NCBI GenBank assembly: GCA_028287415.1
Contig: JAQBPS010000102.1
Span: 1 to 5,792 of the forward strand
Length of the DNA: 5,792 nucleotides
Direction of reading: 5' to 3'
DNA from: Bacillota bacterium
GTDB taxonomy: Bacteria > Bacillota > Sulfobacillia > Symbiobacteriales > Symbiobacteriaceae
Shown: positions 1-5,792 of the stretch, one piece after another
Numbering within the stretch: position 1 is the first letter of the stretch
How the letters are laid out: the number at the start of each line of letters is the position of its first letter
The notes under the pieces: generated by a model
The model's database searches: none
What the model saw: the letters and a program-made list of their open reading frames with translations, nothing else
What the model was told of the DNA's origin: nothing
Position numbers and translations under genes: made by a program

Positions 1-601
1 CAGCGACATCGGCGTCGACACAGGCCGTCGCAAACAGGGGTGAGGCCAGCGAAAGCTTGCCCCACAAGTAGCCCTGCACATTACCACTCAATTCGATCGG
101 CTGAATCACCTCGAGCGCCCCAGCCAACTCGCGCAGGCGGGGAGTCACCGAGCCGTCCAGCTCGCCGATCACGAACGCAGCTGGACCGCCGTACATGATC
201 TCCCCCGGCCCATGATAGTCAGCTGTGAAGTTAATGAATGCACCAACGGTGCGCACCTTGCCTACAACAGCGGCAATCTTCGGCTCTTCCAAGCCGTTTT
301 GCAGGGAGAGAACATAGCCGTCCTCCGCCAGGAGCGGGGCGATCGTCGCCATGGCACTCCCGGTGTGCATCGCCTTGACGCACAGGAAGACCACACCGAG
401 CGGCCCGCTCAGTTCCTGCGGGAGGCAGGCTTTGACGGGCGCCGAAAAGTCCGCCTTACCCTTCAGGGTGAGGCCCCGTTCCTGCATGGCCTTGACATGG
501 GCCGCGTCCAGGTCAACCATGGTGACATCGTGGCCGGCCCGGGCCAGAAAGGCGCCCACAGAGCCACCGATGGCACCGCTGCCCACGATTGTGACCTGCA
601 T
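1..601 (-). CDS. Ketopantoate reductase-like NAD(P)-dependent dehydrogenase (ApbA/PanE family), C-terminus cut off by the window edge
   Basis: The reading frame opens with ATG at 599-601 and stays open for 200 codons to the left edge; family members have about 300 residues, so roughly a third is missing. The N-terminus is a Rossmann fold: beta strand MQVTIVGSGAIGG with G7-x-G9-A-I-G12, then VTMVD ending in Asp30, which in such folds usually favours NAD over NADP. Family landmarks follow: LCVKAMHT (Lys76), LQNGLEEP (Asn102), GPGEIMYGG (131-139) and WGKL (Lys182), the position of the catalytic Lys of ketopantoate reductase. The Asn residues that follow this Lys in PanE (NxxxN) are absent; WGKLSLASPLFATA is seen instead. 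A true role in pantothenate synthesis is therefore doubtful, and I infer a reductase/dehydrogenase acting on another oxo- or hydroxy-acid. It starts 4 bases after the hydrolase gene stop, implying co-translation. The family is sure; the substrate is unknown. Confidence 0.9.
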   Translation of the reverse strand, partial: MQVTIVGSGAIGGSVGAFLARAGHDVTMVDLDAAHVKAMQERGLTLKGKADFSAPVKACLPQELSGPLGVVFLCVKAMHTGSAMATIAPLLAEDGYVLSLQNGLEEPKIAAVVGKVRTVGAFINFTADYHGPGEIMYGGPAAFVIGELDGSVTPRLRELAGALEVIQPIELSGNVQGYLWGKLSLASPLFATACVDADVA

Positions 602-605
602 CGGG

Positions 606-1424
606 CTACACCTGCCCCTGCTGGCTCACATGCCACCGGGCCATCTCCTCCAGCGTAGTGAACCAGACGCCCGGGAGGGAGCGCATGTACTGAATCAAGG
701 TTTCCAGCATGGCAATGCGGGAAGCACGCCCGCTGATCCAGGGATGACAGGTAACGATGAAGCAGCCGTTCTCCTCATACATCGCCTTGAACTCCTGGCT
801 CCACATCCGCAGCACCCGATCGGGCTCCGCAATCGCATTAGTGGCGCCGTACACGTGGCGGTAGAAGGGAGCATCATCCATGAGCCACTGAATCGGCAGT
901 TCGGCCAGCGGGCCCTTGGGGGTGTCGACCCAATACGGGATGTCATTGCCCATCAGGGAGCTGTCGTAGAGGAAGCCATGCTCCTTCAGCAGCGTCGGCG
1001 TGCCCATGTTCAGCTCCCAGGAAGGCGAGCGATAGCCCACGGGGCGCACACCGACCGTCGTCTCCAGCAGCCGCAGCGACTCGGCCAGCACATCTTTCTC
1101 AGCGGCGGGATCGAGGTGGTCGAGCGCCTCATGGACGTTGCCGTGCGCACCGATCTCATGCCCGGCATCCCGGATCGACTTGACCGCTTCCGTATGGTTG
1201 GCTGCGACCCAGCCCGGGACATAGAAGGTGGTCTTCAAGTCGTAGCGGTCCATCAGCTTCAGAATGCGCGGCACACCCACCCGCGGGCCGAAGCGCCGCT
1301 CCTCGAGCCCAGCCAGGGAAGTCGCAGCCTTCTGAGGCTCCCGGAACAGGAAGGCCGATTCGGCATCGAAGTCAAACGTGACAGCCACTGCGCAGCGATA
1401 ACCTTCCGGCCACTGATATCGCAT
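606..1424 (-). CDS. NodB-fold polysaccharide deacetylase/imidase-family metal-dependent hydrolase, cytoplasmic
   Basis: A 272-residue protein of the carbohydrate esterase 4 (NodB homology) family, which hydrolyses C-N bonds with a bound divalent metal. Motif 1 is TFDFDAES (Asp18 probable base, Asp20 metal ligand). Motif 2 is HGNVHE (His94 and His98, metal ligands). Motif 3 is RSPSWE (Arg132, Trp136). The late motif HPWISGRASR (His227-Pro228, Gly232-Arg233, Arg236) and the LPIQWLMDD segment (176-184) are typical of the branch that holds H. pylori PgdA-type proteins, cyclic imidases and PuuE-type allantoinases. The Glu-Glu-Gly and HGYRW-like motifs I associate with PuuE allantoinases are not seen. 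There is no signal peptide or membrane anchor, so cell-wall peptidoglycan is an unlikely substrate; a small cyclic imide or amide is more plausible (inference). ATG at 1422-1424 is preceded by AGGAGG (1434-1439) with 9 bases spacing. The gene follows the DppC-type permease after 39 bases. Confidence 0.92.
   Translation of the reverse strand: MRYQWPEGYRCAVAVTFDFDAESAFLFREPQKAATSLAGLEERRFGPRVGVPRILKLMDRYDLKTTFYVPGWVAANHTEAVKSIRDAGHEIGAHGNVHEALDHLDPAAEKDVLAESLRLLETTVGVRPVGYRSPSWELNMGTPTLLKEHGFLYDSSLMGNDIPYWVDTPKGPLAELPIQWLMDDAPFYRHVYGATNAIAEPDRVLRMWSQEFKAMYEENGCFIVTCHPWISGRASRIAMLETLIQYMRSLPGVWFTTLEEMARWHVSQQGQV
611..619 (-). promoter_or_regulatory. Weak Shine-Dalgarno site embedded in the end of the hydrolase gene
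   Basis: The minus strand reads AGGGGCAGG, 9 bases before the ATG at 599-601. It lies within the last codons (Gln-Gly-Gln-Val) of the upstream hydrolase gene. It is weaker than the AGGAGG sites of the other enzyme genes, so the ketopantoate reductase-like gene probably depends on translational coupling to its upstream neighbour. Confidence 0.5.
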
Positions 1425-1463
1425 CGAGCTACGCCTCCTGATTTTTGAGCGTTGGGACCGGTC

Positions 1464-2303
1464 TCAGGCGTCCTTCAGCCGTGGATCTAGGGCATCCCGC
1501 AGGCCATCGCCCAGGAGATTGAAAGCCAGAACCGTGATGGCAATGGCCAGACCGGGAATCGTGGCGATGTGCGGGGCTGTGCGCAGATAGTTCCGCCCGG
1601 CGCTGACCATGATGCCCCAGGAAGCCGTCGGGGGCTGAGTCCCCATGCCCAGGAAGCTGAGGGCGGCCTCCATCGTGATGGCTCGGGCAATGTAGAGCGT
1701 CCCGTAGATAATGATCGGCGAGATTGAATTCGGCAGCACGTGCCGCCAGAGGATGCGGCGGGTGTCGGCCCCCAGCGCCCTGGCCGCCTCCACAAACTCG
1801 CGCTGCTTGAGCGAGATCACCGAACCGCGGATCAATCGAGCGAAGGATGGCAAGGTCCAGATCGCGATCGCCAGCTGCGTATTGACTTCACCGGGGCCGA
1901 GGGCGCTGACAATGGCGATGGCCAGCAGCAGGTACGGGAAGGCGAGGAGGATGTCCATGATGCGCATCAGCAGCTCGTCCAACCAGCCGCCGACAAAACC
2001 GGCGATCATGCCGATGGCGACGCCGCCCACCATACCGATGCCAGTGGCAATCAGGCCGACCCGAAGCGCCACCCGGGCGCCCCAGATCGTGCGGGAGAGC
2101 ATGTCTCGCCCAAACTCATCGGCACCGAGCAGGAATTTGCCCCCCGGCAGGGCCCGCCGGTCAGGCAGGCTCTGCACGTTCGGGTCATGAGGGGCGAGGT
2201 AGGGTGCAAAAATGGCCGCCAGCAGGAGCAAGATCACCACCACGAGTGCGGCCACGGCGAACTTATTACGCCGGAAGCGGCGCCAGAATTGGCTCAGCGT
2301 CAT
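1464..2303 (-). CDS. ABC transporter permease, DppC/OppC type (dipeptide/oligopeptide/nickel family)
   Basis: A 279-residue inner-membrane permease, the second half of the heterodimeric channel of a peptide-type importer. The start is the ATG at 2301-2303 (MTLSQFWRRF, a basic amphipathic N-terminus). The open frame continues upstream to 2381, but that would overlap the preceding permease gene, while a Shine-Dalgarno site sits just before 2303. Visible landmarks: first membrane helix about 15-36 after RRFRRNK; the LLGADEFGRDMLSR segment (58-71) typical of DppC proteins; further helices near 82-106, 117-136, 195-212 and 247-265; the EAA loop EAARALGADTRRILWRHVLP (172-191) that contacts the ATPase; and the conserved end GDGLRDALDPRLKDA (265-279). 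Length and motifs are those of an intact family member. It is 10 bases downstream of the DppB-type gene. Substrate class (peptide, nickel or other) cannot be decided from permeases. Confidence 0.96.
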   Translation of the reverse strand: MTLSQFWRRFRRNKFAVAALVVVILLLLAAIFAPYLAPHDPNVQSLPDRRALPGGKFLLGADEFGRDMLSRTIWGARVALRVGLIATGIGMVGGVAIGMIAGFVGGWLDELLMRIMDILLAFPYLLLAIAIVSALGPGEVNTQLAIAIWTLPSFARLIRGSVISLKQREFVEAARALGADTRRILWRHVLPNSISPIIIYGTLYIARAITMEAALSFLGMGTQPPTASWGIMVSAGRNYLRTAPHIATIPGLAIAITVLAFNLLGDGLRDALDPRLKDA

Positions 2304-2309
2304 GGTCGT

Positions 2310-2315
2310 CCCCCT
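2310..2315 (-). promoter_or_regulatory. Shine-Dalgarno site that fixes the DppC-type start
   Basis: The minus strand reads AGGGGG, 6 bases before ATG 2301-2303. It overlaps the TAG stop (2314-2316) of the DppB-type gene. This supports the 279-residue start over the longer frame beginning at 2381, and suggests translational coupling of the two permeases, which are needed in equal amounts. Confidence 0.75.
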
Positions 2316-3237
2316 ACTCGTAGCGAATGCGCGGGTCAAAGAAGCCGTAGCAGAGGTCCGTTGCCAGGTTGACCACGACAAAACAGGTGGCCAGCACCAG
2401 CACCGAGCCCTGCACCATCAGCAGGTCCCGCGACATGATCGCCCCGACCATGGCACGGCCAATCCCAGGCCAGGAGAAGACCGTTTCGGTCAGGACAGCT
2501 CCGCCCAGCATCAGCCCCACCTGGAGGCCGAGCACGGTCAGAATTGGCACGAATGCGGCTTTGAGCGCATGCCGGAAGATCACCGTGCGGTCAGGGACCC
2601 CCTTCGCACGCGCCGTGCGGACAAAGTCCTCCTGCAGCACGTCCAGCATGCTCGAACGGGTCATGCGGGAGACCATGGCCACCGAGTTGAGCGCAAGGGT
2701 AAAGCCGGGCAGGATGTAGCTCATCAGGCCGTTGTCCATGCCGCCCACCGGGAAGATCGGTAACTTGTAGGCCAGGTAGTAAATCAGCAGCAGGCCGGTC
2801 CAGAAGACGGGCATGGAGAGGCCGAGCAGGCTGAGCAGCGTGGCCGTATGATCGAACCAGGAATTCCGCTTCACCGCTGAGAGCACACCGGCCGGAATGC
2901 CCATCAGCATCGTGAACAGCAGTGATATGGCCCCGAGCTTGATGGTCGGCAGAATCGAATCAGCGATCTCTGTGGTCACGGGCCGCCGGCTGCGGTAGGA
3001 CTTGCCCAGGTCACCCGTGACCACGCGCTCAACGTAGGTCACATATCGCTGCATAAACGGCCGGTCAAGGCCCAGCTCGGTCCGCAGTGCCTGGCGCTGC
3101 TCCCGGGTGGCGGTATCGCCCAGCAAGATCAGTGCCGGATCGCCGGGTACCAGACTCATCACCGTATGGATGACGAAGGTGATACCAAGCAGCACGGGCA
3201 CCAGCCAGAGCAGCCGCTTTATGAGATAACGCCCCAT
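2314..3237 (-). CDS. ABC transporter permease, DppB/OppB type (dipeptide/oligopeptide/nickel family)
   Basis: A 307-residue inner-membrane permease, partner of the DppC-type protein encoded just downstream. The N-terminus MGRYLIKRLLWLVPVLLGIT (1-20) is the standard DppB opening, with helix 1 about 9-30 followed by LVPGDPA (29-35). The periplasmic or extracytoplasmic segment holds LGLDRPFMQRYV (55-66) and GDLGKSYRSRRPV (75-87), hallmark sequences of the family. Helices follow at about 100-121, 131-157, 174-190, 228-252 and 276-297. The EAA-like ATPase contact loop is DFVRTARAKGVPDRTVIFRH (204-223), and FSWPGIGRAM (254-263) and the C-terminal FDPRIRYE are also typical. ATG 3235-3237 has a strong AGGGGAGG site (3244-3251) with 6 bases spacing. 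It lies 15 bases after the solute-binding protein gene. The gene looks intact. Confidence 0.97.
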   Translation of the reverse strand: MGRYLIKRLLWLVPVLLGITFVIHTVMSLVPGDPALILLGDTATREQRQALRTELGLDRPFMQRYVTYVERVVTGDLGKSYRSRRPVTTEIADSILPTIKLGAISLLFTMLMGIPAGVLSAVKRNSWFDHTATLLSLLGLSMPVFWTGLLLIYYLAYKLPIFPVGGMDNGLMSYILPGFTLALNSVAMVSRMTRSSMLDVLQEDFVRTARAKGVPDRTVIFRHALKAAFVPILTVLGLQVGLMLGGAVLTETVFSWPGIGRAMVGAIMSRDLLMVQGSVLVLATCFVVVNLATDLCYGFFDPRIRYE

Positions 3238-3252
3238 GCTGTGCCTCCCCTG

Positions 3253-4896
3253 CTACTTGTTCAGCCAGACGCCGTTGAAGCGCACGTAGTACTCAGCCGG
3301 GTGGCCAACGTACCCCTTGACATAGTTCTTGAGGACTGCAATCTCCTGCGTCTGGTAAACCGGGAGCCAGACCACGTCGTCCACAATCAGCTCCTGAGCC
3401 GTCTCGTAGGCGGCCTTCCGCTTCGCCTGATCGAGGGAGGTGCGGGCCTCGTCCAGCAGCCGGTCAACCTCGGCATTCTTGTACCGGTTGTACTGAGTGC
3501 CGGCAGGCGGGGCGTTGGCGGAATGGAACTGCGAGTAGATGCCAAAGTCAGAGTCGCCGGTCATGGTGACCCAGCCCATCGTGTAGAGGTTAAAGGTCGG
3601 ATCTTCCTTGGCGAGTGCGGTCAGGTGAGCGGCCCACTCCCGGAAGTACGGCTTCACCTTGATGCCCAGCTTTGTTAGCTGGTCCTGCACGGCCTCGGCG
3701 ATCTCCTTGTCCTTCAGGTCACGGCCCTGGGAGAACCAGAAGCTGAGCTCAAGAGGCTTGCCGCCCTTCTGCCAGATGCCGTCGGAGCCCTTGGTGTAGC
3801 CCGCCTGCTTGAGCAGCTCGGCGGCCTTGCTGACGTCGAAGTTGTACTTGGCCTCGAGGCCGACATCCTTGTAGCCGAAGATCGCCGGGGCCACGATTCC
3901 CTTCGCCGGGAGCATCTGCCCCTCGACCACGAACTCGTTGATCGCCTTCATGTCGATCGCGTGCGAGAGCGCCTGCCGGACCAGCTTGTCGTTCGTGGGC
4001 GCCTGCTGCATGTTCAGGCCGATGTAAAGAATCCGCAGCCCGGGCGTTGACACGACGTTCGTCTGCTTGTCGGACTTGAGCCGGTTCATCTCCGACGGTG
4101 CGGGCTGGAGTAAGAAATCGATGTCGCCACGGTCAAAGGCGATCATGCGGGCGCCTTCCTCCGGGATCACCTTGAAGATGACCTTGTCCAGATTGGGCTT
4201 CGAGCCCCAGTAGTCGTCGTTGCGGGCAAGGGTGATCGAATCGTTGGTCTTCCACTCCTGGAACTTGAACGGGCCGGTGCCGACGGGGTTGCGGCCAAAG
4301 TCGTCGCCGTACTTCTGCACTGCGGTCGGGCTGACTATGCCGGCGACGAACACCATCGTCAGGTTGTTGAGCAGCGGAGCGAACGGTGTGGCAGTGATGA
4401 TATCCACCGTGTTCTCATCGATCACCTTGGCGCCGGTGACCGGGCCGAGCCAGGAGCGGCCGCGGGCTGGCTTCTTGGGGTTAATCACCCGCTCAATGGT
4501 GAACTTGACGGCCTCGGCGTTAAACGGGGTGCCGTCCTGGAACTTGACGCCGGTCTTCAGATGGAAACGCAGGGTGGTGTCGCCCACCCACTCCCACTTT
4601 TCAGCGAGACCGGGCTGGACCTGCATCTTTTCATCGAGGTTGACCAGGGGCTCAAAGATGTTGTTGTAGACCCAGACTTCCGGAGCCGTCGTGGCCAACT
4701 GCGGGTCCAACGAGATCGCGTCCGTGGGCCGGCCCACAGTGATCGTGCCGCCCTTCTTGGGCTGACCGCCGCCTGCCGCCTCGTTGCTGTTCCCACCAAC
4801 CGGTGCCGCCTGCTTGCTGCCGCAACCGGCCACAACCAACATGGCGGAGGCTAGTACAAAGGCGAGGAAGCGAGTCGTGATACGTCCGTGCTGCAT
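3253..4896 (-). CDS. Peptide-type ABC transporter substrate-binding lipoprotein (SBP family 5, DppA/OppA-like)
   Basis: A 547-residue extracytoplasmic binding protein that delivers solute to the adjacent DppB/DppC-type channel. The signal peptide has basic residues (Arg5, Arg9), a hydrophobic stretch 10-23 and the lipobox VAGC, giving a lipid-modified Cys25. A Gly/Ala/Asn-rich flexible linker (26-50) leads to the folded domain. Family 5 signatures are LRFHLKTGVKFQDGTPFNAE (109-128), NPVGTGPFKFQEW (203-215) and YKNAEVDRLLDEAR (472-485), with the C-terminal lobe ending VRFNGVWLNK. The open frame extends upstream to 5082, but those residues would overlap the neighbouring dehydrogenase gene and lack sense as an export signal; the ATG at 4894-4896 with a Shine-Dalgarno site and immediate signal peptide is the real start. 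The family binds di/oligopeptides, nickel, some sugars, opines and other solutes; the ligand here is not predictable by eye. The single-gene position ahead of the permeases is the usual order. Confidence 0.97.
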   Translation of the reverse strand: MQHGRITTRFLAFVLASAMLVVAGCGSKQAAPVGGNSNEAAGGGQPKKGGTITVGRPTDAISLDPQLATTAPEVWVYNNIFEPLVNLDEKMQVQPGLAEKWEWVGDTTLRFHLKTGVKFQDGTPFNAEAVKFTIERVINPKKPARGRSWLGPVTGAKVIDENTVDIITATPFAPLLNNLTMVFVAGIVSPTAVQKYGDDFGRNPVGTGPFKFQEWKTNDSITLARNDDYWGSKPNLDKVIFKVIPEEGARMIAFDRGDIDFLLQPAPSEMNRLKSDKQTNVVSTPGLRILYIGLNMQQAPTNDKLVRQALSHAIDMKAINEFVVEGQMLPAKGIVAPAIFGYKDVGLEAKYNFDVSKAAELLKQAGYTKGSDGIWQKGGKPLELSFWFSQGRDLKDKEIAEAVQDQLTKLGIKVKPYFREWAAHLTALAKEDPTFNLYTMGWVTMTGDSDFGIYSQFHSANAPPAGTQYNRYKNAEVDRLLDEARTSLDQAKRKAAYETAQELIVDDVVWLPVYQTQEIAVLKNYVKGYVGHPAEYYVRFNGVWLNK

Positions 4897-4905
4897 GTAG
4901 CAAAT

Positions 4906-4910
4906 CCCCC
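4906..4910 (-). promoter_or_regulatory. Shine-Dalgarno site that fixes the binding-protein start
   Basis: The minus strand reads AAAAGGGGGAT, its GGGGG core being 9 bases before ATG 4894-4896. It lies in the 40-base gap after the dehydrogenase stop (4937-4939). Together with the signal peptide that begins at this ATG, it excludes the 62-residue upstream extension. No -35/-10 promoter or hairpin was recognised in this gap. Confidence 0.7.
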
Positions 4911-4936
4911 TTTTGTGCGCGGTGTCTGTCGGATCA

Positions 4937-5707
4937 TCAGTCGATGTACTGCCCACCATTGACATCCATCGACTCCCCGGTAATCCAATCACTGCCTGGC
5001 GAGGCGAAGAAAAGAACGGCTGCCGCGACGTCGTCGGGCTGGCCGACCCGGCCCTTTGGAATGGTCTTGAGGATCTCGGCAACCTCGGGGCCCTCGGTGA
5101 TCCACTTCGTGCCGCGGGCGTGGATGAGCCCGGGGCAGACGGCGTTCACGGTAATGGAGGGCGAAAGCTCCTTGGCCAGGCCCTTCGTCAACCCCAGAAC
5201 ACCGGCCTTGGCCGCTGCGTAAGCTGACTTGCTCACGGTGGCAGGCGGACCCCCACCATGCTTGGCGGAGATGGAGGCGGTGTTGATGATCCGGCCCCAG
5301 CCCTGCGCCTGCATGTGGGGAGCGAGGCTGTGCGCCCAGCTCCAGGCGCTGCCCAGATTGTTGGCGACGATCTTGTCAAAGTCGGGTCGCTCAAGCTCCC
5401 AGAGCCAGCGGGGATCACCGCCGCCGGCCACATTGACGAGGATATCAACATGGCCGAACGCAGCGATTGCTTTATCGGCGAGGTCGCGCACCACGGCATC
5501 GTCCGCGCAGTTGCCGATGAGCACCAGGCTCTTGCGGCCGAGTGCGCGCACCGCGGCAGCCCGCTCGGCCCCCGGCTCGGGCCGAATGTCCACAATGATC
5601 ACATCAGCACCTGCCCGCGCCAGCGCCATCGCACTGGCACCGCCGATATCGCCGCCCCCACCGGTCACCAGGGCCACCTTGCCGGTCAGGTCGTAAAAGG
5701 GATGCAT
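4937..5707 (-). CDS. Short-chain dehydrogenase/reductase (classical SDR, probably NAD-dependent)
   Basis: A 256-residue oxidoreductase of the classical SDR type, which interconverts alcohols and ketones in the cytoplasm. The cofactor motif is TGGGGDIGG (15-23); the usual second Gly of TGxxxGxG is Asp20, a variant known in the family. Strand 2 ends VIIVD with Asp40, which favours NAD(H). NVAG lies at 92-95 and the structural Asn is Asn117. The catalytic set is Ser145 (INTAS), Tyr163 and Lys167 (YAAAK), followed by NAVCPG (188-193) and the C-terminal ITGESMDVNGGQYID (242-256), normal for this family. The Ser-Tyr spacing (18) is longer than the common 12-14, because of a Gly/Pro-rich loop HGGGPPATVSKSA. 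ATG 5705-5707 is preceded by AGGAGG (5714-5719) with 6 bases spacing. The annotation often given to such sequences, 3-oxoacyl-ACP reductase, is not supported by context: the gene precedes an importer, so a catabolic role is more likely. Confidence 0.95.
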   Translation of the reverse strand: MHPFYDLTGKVALVTGGGGDIGGASAMALARAGADVIIVDIRPEPGAERAAAVRALGRKSLVLIGNCADDAVVRDLADKAIAAFGHVDILVNVAGGGDPRWLWELERPDFDKIVANNLGSAWSWAHSLAPHMQAQGWGRIINTASISAKHGGGPPATVSKSAYAAAKAGVLGLTKGLAKELSPSITVNAVCPGLIHARGTKWITEGPEVAEILKTIPKGRVGQPDDVAAAVLFFASPGSDWITGESMDVNGGQYID

Positions 5708-5713
5708 ATGACT

Positions 5714-5719
5714 CCTCCT
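5714..5719 (-). promoter_or_regulatory. Consensus Shine-Dalgarno site of the dehydrogenase gene
   Basis: AGGAGG on the minus strand, 6 bases before ATG 5705-5707, within the 15-base gap after the stop of the upstream partial gene. It is the best-spaced consensus site in the window and confirms the start. Confidence 0.75.
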
Positions 5720-5722
5720 GCT

Positions 5723-5792
5723 TCAGGATTTGGAACCGTAGATGCCGAGTCGATCCCAGGCGGACTGGGCTCGGGCAATGGCGGTGACACTG
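5723..5792 (-). CDS. C-terminal end of an unidentified protein, cut by the window edge
   Basis: Reading leftwards from the right edge, one minus-strand frame gives 22 codons ending SAWDRLGIYGSKS and a TGA stop at 5723-5725. The stop lies 15 bases before the dehydrogenase start, with that gene's Shine-Dalgarno site between them, which is the same tight spacing seen across the operon. This makes it the likely upstream operon gene. The fragment is too short to recognise a family. A second minus-strand frame also stays open to the edge, but it would read through the dehydrogenase start region and has an unlikely residue composition (rich in His, Arg, Pro and Cys), so it was not chosen. Confidence 0.6.
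   Translation of the reverse strand, partial: SVTAIARAQSAWDRLGIYGSKS

Noticed and set aside
1..601. Calling the left-edge gene panE (pantothenate synthesis)
   Set aside because: The substrate-binding Asn residues after the catalytic Lys are absent and no panB/panC/panD is nearby, so only the family can be claimed.
351..1448. Long plus-strand open frame of 365 codons opposite the ketopantoate reductase-like and hydrolase genes
   Set aside because: It crosses two genes with clear catalytic motifs on the other strand, has low-complexity Arg/Pro/His-rich composition and no recognisable domain; high-GC antisense frames are often open by chance.
1456..1463. Palindrome GACCGGTC in the gap between the DppC-type and hydrolase genes
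   Set aside because: Only 8 bases, no loop, no T-run; symmetry does not extend further. Too short to call an operator or terminator.
2304..2381. 26-residue N-terminal extension of the DppC-type permease
   Set aside because: It overlaps the end of the DppB-type gene, while the ATG at 2301-2303 has an AGGGGG site and gives the normal family N-terminus.
1711..2763. Several plus-strand open frames opposite the two permease genes
   Set aside because: They are antisense to intact permeases with full family motifs, and their translations are rich in His, Gln and Arg with no domain or plausible ribosome site.
4897..4936. Possible internal promoter or terminator between the SDR and binding-protein genes
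   Set aside because: The 40-base gap shows neither a convincing hairpin with T-run nor -35/-10 elements; only the Shine-Dalgarno site is supportable.
4897..5082. 62-residue N-terminal extension of the binding protein
   Set aside because: It would overlap the SDR gene and bury the lipoprotein signal peptide; the ATG at 4894-4896 has its own Shine-Dalgarno site.

Overview
The window is a compact, protein-coding stretch of a fairly GC-rich bacterial genome. All real genes lie on the minus strand, so transcription runs from the right edge to the left edge. No RNA gene, mobile element, CRISPR array or long repeat is visible, and the largest gene-free gap is 40 bases. The strong purine-rich Shine-Dalgarno sites (AGGAGG, or runs of G) and a binding-protein lipoprotein starting its mature part with Cys-Gly-Ser-Lys fit a high-GC Bacillota (Firmicutes) type host. 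That assignment is an impression from sequence style, and other lineages such as Chloroflexota are not excluded.

In transcription order the layout is: the last 22 codons of an unidentified gene (5723 to right edge); an NAD-type short-chain dehydrogenase/reductase (4937-5707); a family 5 solute-binding lipoprotein (3253-4896); a DppB-type permease (2314-3237); a DppC-type permease (1464-2303); a cytoplasmic NodB-fold (polysaccharide deacetylase/imidase family) hydrolase (606-1424); and the first 200 codons of a ketopantoate reductase-like dehydrogenase (601 to left edge). The gaps are 15, 40, 15, 10, 39 and 4 bases and nearly every gene has its own Shine-Dalgarno site, so this looks like one operon. 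No promoter or terminator was recognised inside it.

Functionally, the lipoprotein captures a peptide-like or other polar solute outside the cell and the two permeases form the membrane channel. The ATPase subunits that should power it are not in the window. The three enzymes have no export signals and probably act on the imported compound or its breakdown products: a metal-dependent amide/imide-type hydrolase and two dehydrogenases that both carry the Asp associated with NAD preference. The combination suggests uptake and catabolism of a small amide, imide or peptide-like molecule rather than cell-wall modification or pantothenate synthesis. The substrate cannot be read from the sequence. Each protein belongs to a known family; the novelty, if any, lies in the combination and in the non-canonical active site of the ketopantoate reductase-like protein.
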